The translations under genes were made by a program, and so were the position numbers. This document shows, piece after piece, positions 24,020 through 29,166 of a stretch of 29,166 nucleotides of DNA. The notes below the pieces were generated by a model. That model had not been told where the DNA came from. It worked only from the letters and a program-made list of their open reading frames with translations, and searched no databases. How positions within the stretch are numbered: the first letter of the stretch is position 1; each line of letters starts with the position of its first letter. Origin of the DNA: Antrodiella citrinella (Eukaryota > Basidiomycota > Agaricomycetes > Polyporales > Steccherinaceae); contig SGPM01000338.1 of the NCBI GenBank assembly GCA_004802725.1, forward strand, positions 1-29,166, given 5' to 3'.

Positions 24020-24587
24020 CTGAGTATCGGAGCTTTGGACTGATCGATCGAAGAAGCAGGTTTCAGACCTAGTCGCGTCGATCATTTACAGGGGTCAGCA
24101 TAGCGTCGCGGCGATACCACCAAATACAGAAGGTACGCGGATAGCGACGTACAGCGAACAGCGATGTGCAACGGATTAAAGCCGAGAATAATAGCAAGGG
24201 TACATACACCAAAGGGAGTGCGACGACGATGACTTGTAAGTAACGCCACAATTCTCTGTAGATTTTTTGCTTAGCATTGACTAAATGACAGTGCGATGAG
24301 ATTTTATTAGCCCAAAGCATTAAGTCGGAGGCGCGCGGCATGGCCTGCTGACACCCGCACAACTACCATCCACCCTCGGGCTCGGAGCAGATAAAGATCC
24401 AAGAACCCAGCTGGATACGGTTGACGTGTCCCAAGTGCAGTCGTATTTGCAGGATTCTCTGCACAGAAAGTCACTTCTGGGCGAGAACCATGGGGGAGTG
24501 CATCTCTCCAATTGCTCTGCCAAGTTGGTATCTGGGATTTTTACAAGTTATCAATGACTGCACTGCACAGGGGGCTGGTCGGATGAC

Positions 24588-24735
24588 CCCCACATCAATA
24601 AGGAGGAAGTAAAACACGCACGCGGAGAGCAATGCCGAGTGCAATGCTACTCCCCCACACGCACGTACAAGTATACTCCGCACCCCCACGCCAAAAATAC
24701 CTGCAGGACCTGGGGAACTTAAAAAGCTTCCCCAC
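24588..24735 (+). promoter_or_regulatory. Cluster of CCCCAC elements (CreA/Mig1-like)
   Basis: Four CCCCAC copies (24588, 24653, 24684, 24730) fall in the 175 bp before the aquaglyceroporin ATG. They fit the reverse complement of the SYGGRG consensus of the carbon-catabolite repressor CreA/Mig1. Control by glucose is inference from the motif alone. Confidence 0.4.
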
Positions 24736-24759
24736 GAAGACCTCCTCTTCATCCAAGTT

Positions 24760-26146
24760 ATGTCGTCCTCCGACAACTCAGACACCCACTTCAGGAGAAA
24801 CTCGAAGGAGTACGCCGTCCACATCGAGGACCCGGAGAAGCAGTCGAGGGCTGCGACGGATAACTCGGTCATGGTACTCGAACACCCCATCGAGCACTAC
24901 ACTAGATTCCCAAACAGATGGTCGAGGATCCGGTACGTCTCTAAATCATTCATGTATCACCGTCATGATACTCATCGAATCGCAGATATGTCATTCGCGA
25001 GCCCGTGGCCGAATTCTTTGGCGTGATGACCTTGGTCATCATCGGTTGCGGTACCAACATTCAGACCGGTGCTTCCGCCTTCTCGACTGTCGCGTCGGCC
25101 CCTAAGGGTGTAAGTTCTCGTCATTCTACTGCCGACTCTATCTCACACCGTCTGGCAGCGTTATTTCGCTGACACCTTTGGTTGGGCAGCTGGTGAGTTT
25201 CACGCGAAGATCTTTACCCCCTACTCCGCTCATCTTTTCCTCTCATAGCCACGGCGATGGGTATCTGGGTCTCTGGTGGTATCTCTGGTGGTCACATCAA
25301 CCCCTCAGTCACCCTTGCGTTGGCAGTGTGGCGCGACTTCCCTTGGCGCAAAGTGCCCCAGTACATTGCGGCGCAGGTGATGGGCGGGTTTATCGGCGCA
25401 GGCCTTGTCTACGCCAACTATATCCACACCATTGACCTCGTCGAGGGTAGCCGTCATATTCGTACGGTTCCTCCAGAGACTCCCGGAACGGCTGGTTGGT
25501 TCGCGACCTACGCTGTACGTCGCGTTGCTATTATATAGTGCAAGTCGCATACTGATCATACTGATTCAATAGGCTGATTACATGACCAACGGTTCCTGCA
25601 TATACGACGAGTTCCTCGGCACGATGATTCTTCTCATCGGCGTGAGCGCTGTGACGGATACTCGTAACGGTCCTCCACCGCCGGGTCTGGTTCCTCTCAC
25701 TATATTTTTGCTCATCATGGCCATTGGTCTGGGTCTGGGTCTGCAAACCGGTTGGGCCATTAACCCTGGCCGTGACTTTGGACCCCGGTTGTTTACGGCT
25801 ATGATCTACAGCAGGAAGGTGTTCTCCTACAGACAGTGAGTTTCTCTTTACTTGCCGCGTTATAAAATCCGTAATAGATATCCGCCACAGCCAATACTGG
25901 ATTTGGTGCCCTATTCTCAGCACCATTACTGGTGGTCAGATGGGCATTTTCTTGTACGACACGTTCATTTTCACCGGTAACGAGTCCCTCATTAACAGAC
26001 CGTACGTGTTAGTTGTCGTTGTTGGTTGTCTCAGTCCCTAATTCTTTTTTCGTATATGCAGAAATGCCTCTGCTCGTGCTGCACACCTCCACGCCATGAG
26101 CACCGAGACGCGCAAGCCTCCCGCAGGTACTGCCGTCGATCCTTGA
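24760..26146 (+). CDS. Aquaglyceroporin (MIP family) with NPS and NPG boxes
   Basis: Exons are 24760..24932, 24986..25109, 25159..25192, 25249..25514, 25573..25835, 25891..26001 and 26062..26146; the product is 351 residues. MIP channels pass water and small solutes such as glycerol through the plasma membrane. A 60-residue cytosolic N-terminus precedes six hydrophobic helices, starting with AEFFGVMTLVIIGCG and ending with CPILSTITGGQMGIFLYD. The first half-helix box is GHINPSVTLAL (Asn128-Pro-Ser) and the second is WAINPGRDFGPRLF (Asn263-Pro-Gly). The Asp after the pore Arg marks the glycerol-facilitator branch. Both boxes deviate from NPA at the third position; yeast Fps1 also has a modified pair (NPS and NLA). 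The N-terminus lacks the long regulatory extension of Fps1. Exon 3 is only 34 nt. All junctions are GT-AG and in phase. Confidence 0.93.
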
Positions 26147-27291
26147 AGCACTGTGTAACACACACTGTCTTTTACCACGTATGCGATGCTGTCTGCCTCC
26201 GTGGGCATCAATCATTTTTATTTCGGTTTATTCTTCATGGTTCCGTCATTTCTTCGGAATCGTGTATGAGAGAAAGAGGGGTGGCCTTCGCGTGTACTGT
26301 CTTTTTTGTGCTTTGTTCGATCGCGAACCTTTCAGTCACCCAGAGTTGTTACTGTGTATGATATCTGTTGTATAAACACACGTCGATATTGGTGTCCTTT
26401 GTGCTTGCGATGAGCGCTGCTGAACTTAGTGAACTGGCCAAACTGGGACGTAATGGGCGGAAGTGATCGGCGATCGAGGATGTGGGAGGACGTCCCATCA
26501 CATTGCTCATGTCTTTTATCCACAACTTCCGCGCCAGCTTAGATGTCGATTCGTATAATCATTATCTCGATGCTACTCCACTCTCGTGATGGCCGAACGT
26601 TCCCCGCAAAACACTGCAAAACATATCAACGTTAATATATCAACTCTAATTCAGGGGCGCTCACAGTTCAGTCTGCCTCCGCTGGACTTTTCGATGGCGG
26701 TCAGTCATGGTGCGCCATCTCTTAGTAATTGAACGACTTTCACTTGCACATACCTAGGTGAAGATACGTCACGTCAAAGTCTTCCATCTGTTCAAGCTTA
26801 CTGTCACTTGATCAAGGATGAACGCGCGGCATATGGGGTACTACCTTGCCAGCACAGTAGGCAGCACGCTTGGGCTGTCGCCATTGCTAGCAGTGCCAGT
26901 GGCCTCCTGTATGATTTTGCAGGACCTGGATCACTCTTTGATTTTATGATTCGTACAGACTGAGTCCGCGCCGACTCCGAGAGCGGAGAGTTCCGATCGT
27001 ACAGGTCACTACAGACACCGAACGACTACCGCAGACACCTCGCCACAATCCTGAGTCTGTCTTACCCAAGTGAGTACAATAAAGTGTCACACGGGAAAGA
27101 TAATCATGAAACTTCTCGTGTTGAGATCGATGGCGTACCGTGTCATTGACGAAGTGAGGCAAGTGCGTGGCGACTGGTCGCTCGGGCATCCCTCGATAGG
27201 ATCACCAATAACGCCTCTCGAACCGCACTGCTAACTCCTTCTCACAACCCTTCCTCCTTCACTAGTACGAAGCTCGTTCACGTACCATTTA
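26147..27291. other. 1.1-kb intergenic region, no gene recognised
   Basis: The aquaglyceroporin 3' flank and the next gene's promoter lie here. An AT-rich patch occurs at about 26600-26650. No frame has domain, signal or splice support. Confidence 0.5.
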
Positions 27292-28844
27292 ATGTTGCTG
27301 AACGCTGTGTGGTTCCTCACGACGCTGTCTCAAACACTAGCATGGCAGTGGGAATTCACCTCTCCCAACGGCCCCCTTCAATGCGAACAATTTGGCCTGG
27401 AGATCATTCCAGACCTAAATGCGTCCCTACTATACTCAGTTCTCTATGTCCCCTTGAACAACTCTCCAAGCACAAGCGCATTCCAGATAACCTTCCCAAG
27501 TGATGACCTGTTCGACTATGACACCCAGATGTATTATCCAACCGGTACATCGTTCGTGTTAGTGGTATGTCTCTTCCTTTCCTTTCGTACTAGGCTTTAT
27601 TGTCGTGTGGATATAGGGTAACGACAATACAACGGTTGGGGCTGGAAGCACCAGCAATATATTGACGGTCGGCGACAGTGGAGATGCTTCATGCATTACG
27701 AATTCGCATGAGCCTGCTTTTCAGTGGAGTCTCTCTACTCAGTCTCTCGGCAGCGGCGACTGCGCCTACGTTTATTTATCTTGGGGTAACGATGTGCTAG
27801 GGTACGCATGAATTCATCGTAGCCTGTGTTCGTGTGGTGCGATGCTCATCGATTATATACCTGCAGGACACCGAGTTTTCTAGGTGTTGTGCCTGGCGGG
27901 CCGTCATTCTCTATAGATCCGTTGACCAACATCAGCTCCAATGGGTTTGGTTGGTCTACGGAGATCGTGAACGGGACCACGCAAGTCTATGTTGTCGCTA
28001 GTGATGTACGTGGAGTAGGTGCGGGCGGGGTTCAATCATATGTTATTGGGCAATGTGAAGGCGGCGAGAGCATCGGTCCAACTACATCCACCACCACCAC
28101 CACCACCCCCGCTGAGACTACCGTCACAATCACAGGCAGCAGCCTTCCTACAGACGGCAGCATCGGTGGTGCCCAAGCGGGTGGATCAAATACCAGGTGC
28201 GTCTCTCCTTCCACTACTCTTGAGGTCAATCTGAATTCGTCGATAGGATCAATGGGAACCTCATTGCCATAGTTGGTGGAGCGGTCGGCGGTGGACTAGG
28301 GTTCGGTATACTCCTCACTGTCATTGTGTGGCGCTACCAGTCCAACGCCTACAAACGAAGAATCCGACTCTTGCGACTGGACGGAGACTCGGAAGATAGG
28401 TTCGACCCTACCTACACAAATGACCCACTTTCCCCGGAATTTTCACCGGAGCCCTACGCCCCAACGCTTTCCCCGCAGCACTCCCGAACCACATCCCTCA
28501 GTTCCAGTTATCCCTTCGCCCTACACGCAGCCCTTGCACAGTCGGAAGGCTCAATGTCGAGTCGATCCCAGACTGATTCCAGCACACCGCTCCTTTCGCT
28601 GGACTCGAACTCAAGAAAGGTCTCGCCATCTTCGAAACTCGTGCTGATCACGCAACACGAGGACGCGCACACTGAAGTGAATGGGGACGATGTGGAGCGC
28701 ATTGAACTGCCACCTGCGTATCGTTTTCCTCCGCGGATAGTCCAGAATGATGTTGCGAACGACGTGGAGGGTGATGAGGGAAACCGGCAAGAGACTCGGA
28801 CAGGGTCGAAGGAGGATCCGGAGGAGGTGGAGGGGTTTGTTTGA
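27292..28844 (+). CDS. Single-pass surface protein with Ser/Thr-rich stalk and PPAY tail
   Basis: Exons are 27292..27564, 27617..27801, 27867..28196 and 28247..28844; the product is 461 residues. A signal peptide (residues 1-18, ending near LAWQW) leads into a beta-rich ectodomain of about 230 residues with several N-glycosylation sequons (NASL, NDNTTV, NISS, NGTT). A short threonine-rich stalk with six consecutive Thr follows. One membrane helix lies at about 268-290, with small-residue packing (GGAVGGGLGFG) and then basic residues (WRYQSNAYKRR), giving a type I topology. The cytosolic tail of about 170 residues is Ser/Pro-rich and carries PPAY (418-421), a WW-domain-binding motif, before an acidic end. 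The layout resembles fungal wall-sensor-like proteins, but no WSC or other named domain is visible. Function is unknown. A GTATGT...TCTCAG pair just after the stop suggests a 3'-UTR intron. Confidence 0.82.
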
Positions 28845-29166
28845 GCACATGAGCCACATCATGGTATGTCAATCTCTTCAAGATTGAGCCCATTCGCTGA
28901 CGTTACGTGCTGCTCTATTCATCTCTCAGAAACCCGAAGGGACCACTCGTTCACGATACCTCAATATTCATGACCACGACCATAATGTCGGAGATTCCCG
29001 AGGCCTTTGTGGCGCTGGGAGATCATGATCGCGAGATCTTCAGATCAAGGTCGCGCAACGACGATACCGCATTATGGATAGTGGCTGGATGGTAGAGTAG
29101 TTGGGAGATGGTATTTATCTTTCTCCTTTTATATACGGACAGCCTTGTAGAAGTACTACAGTATTT
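28845..29166. other. 3' flank of the surface-protein gene
   Basis: A likely 3'-UTR intron runs from the GTATGT at 28864 to the CTCAG ending at 28930. A 62-codon frame (28907-29095, +) contains a protein-like stretch starting MSEIPEAFVALGDHDREIF, but it has no supporting signal and is probably chance. Confidence 0.35.

Larger units (their letters stand above)
23401..24759. other. Divergent promoter region, SYLF gene and aquaglyceroporin
   Basis: No gene is recognised; a minus-strand frame at 24069-24362 is hydrophobic but lacks support. The region contains an inverted repeat (23979-24019) and several CCCCAC elements. These are at 23794-23799, 24013-24018, 24588-24593, 24653-24658, 24684-24689 and 24730-24735, plus GTGGGG at 23980-23985. 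A TTAAAAA element at 24719-24725 lies about 35-40 bp before the aquaglyceroporin ATG. Confidence 0.5.

Noticed and set aside
24069..24362. Hydrophobic minus-strand frame of 97 codons
   Set aside because: One hydrophobic stretch only, poor start context and no supporting features; it probably reflects AT-rich promoter DNA.
24585..24735. C-rich tracts as a G-quadruplex or terminator
   Set aside because: The runs are too short and irregular for a quadruplex, and no gene ends here; clustered protein-binding sites fit better.

Overview
The window looks like nuclear DNA of a filamentous basidiomycete, most likely an Agaricomycete. Genes are dense and broken by many short introns (about 50-65 nt, GTRNGY...YAG). 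The gene set is typical of mushroom-forming fungi: F-box/leucine-rich protein, dynactin p62, an arrestin-fold protein, GH15 glucoamylase, SYLF/Ysc84 protein and aquaglyceroporin. There is no prokaryotic, organellar or phage character. I saw no convincing tRNA, rRNA, CRISPR array or intact transposon.

Layout. 1-4.3 kb is gene-poor. Its one supportable gene is a tiny two-exon secreted-peptide gene on the minus strand with a TATA box, and it also holds two weak coding-like relics. 4.3-5.6 kb (-) is a two-exon F-box protein. 6.1-8.1 kb (-) is a two-exon flavoprotein that joins an FMN split-barrel region to a ferredoxin-reductase-type FAD/NAD(P) module. 8.65-10.6 kb (+) is the dynactin p62 subunit (five coding exons). 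11.2-12.3 kb (+) is an intronless two-helix membrane protein with PY motifs. 13.4-15.0 kb (+) is an arrestin-like protein (five exons). 16.0-18.1 kb (+) is a secreted glucoamylase with a C-terminal starch-binding domain (eight exons). 19.7-21.9 kb (+) is a type II membrane nucleotide pyrophosphatase/phosphodiesterase (twelve exons, two of them micro-exons). 22.4-23.4 kb (-) is a Ysc84/SYLF protein (four exons), divergent from a seven-exon aquaglyceroporin at 24.8-26.1 kb (+). 27.3-28.8 kb (+) is a single-pass membrane protein with a secreted glycosylated-looking ectodomain (four exons).

These are mostly unrelated housekeeping and surface genes, not one pathway. Two loose themes appear. One is carbon and osmolyte handling: glucoamylase releases glucose, and an aquaglyceroporin has CreA/Mig1-like CCCCAC sites in its promoter. 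The other is membrane-protein turnover: four proteins here carry PPxY or LPxY motifs of the kind bound by Rsp5-type ubiquitin ligases, one of them an arrestin-fold protein, and the SYLF and dynactin proteins belong to endocytic and transport machinery. That second theme is inference. I found no clear new multi-gene system. The most unusual details are the two micro-exons encoding the phosphodiesterase catalytic motif, the double non-canonical NPA boxes in the aquaglyceroporin, the 45-residue secreted peptide, and an orphan exon-like segment at about 5.88-6.04 kb.

All gene models were spliced by eye. Each was checked for GT(GC)-AG borders and reading-frame continuity, and the totals are multiples of three. 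Exon coordinates are given in each entry.
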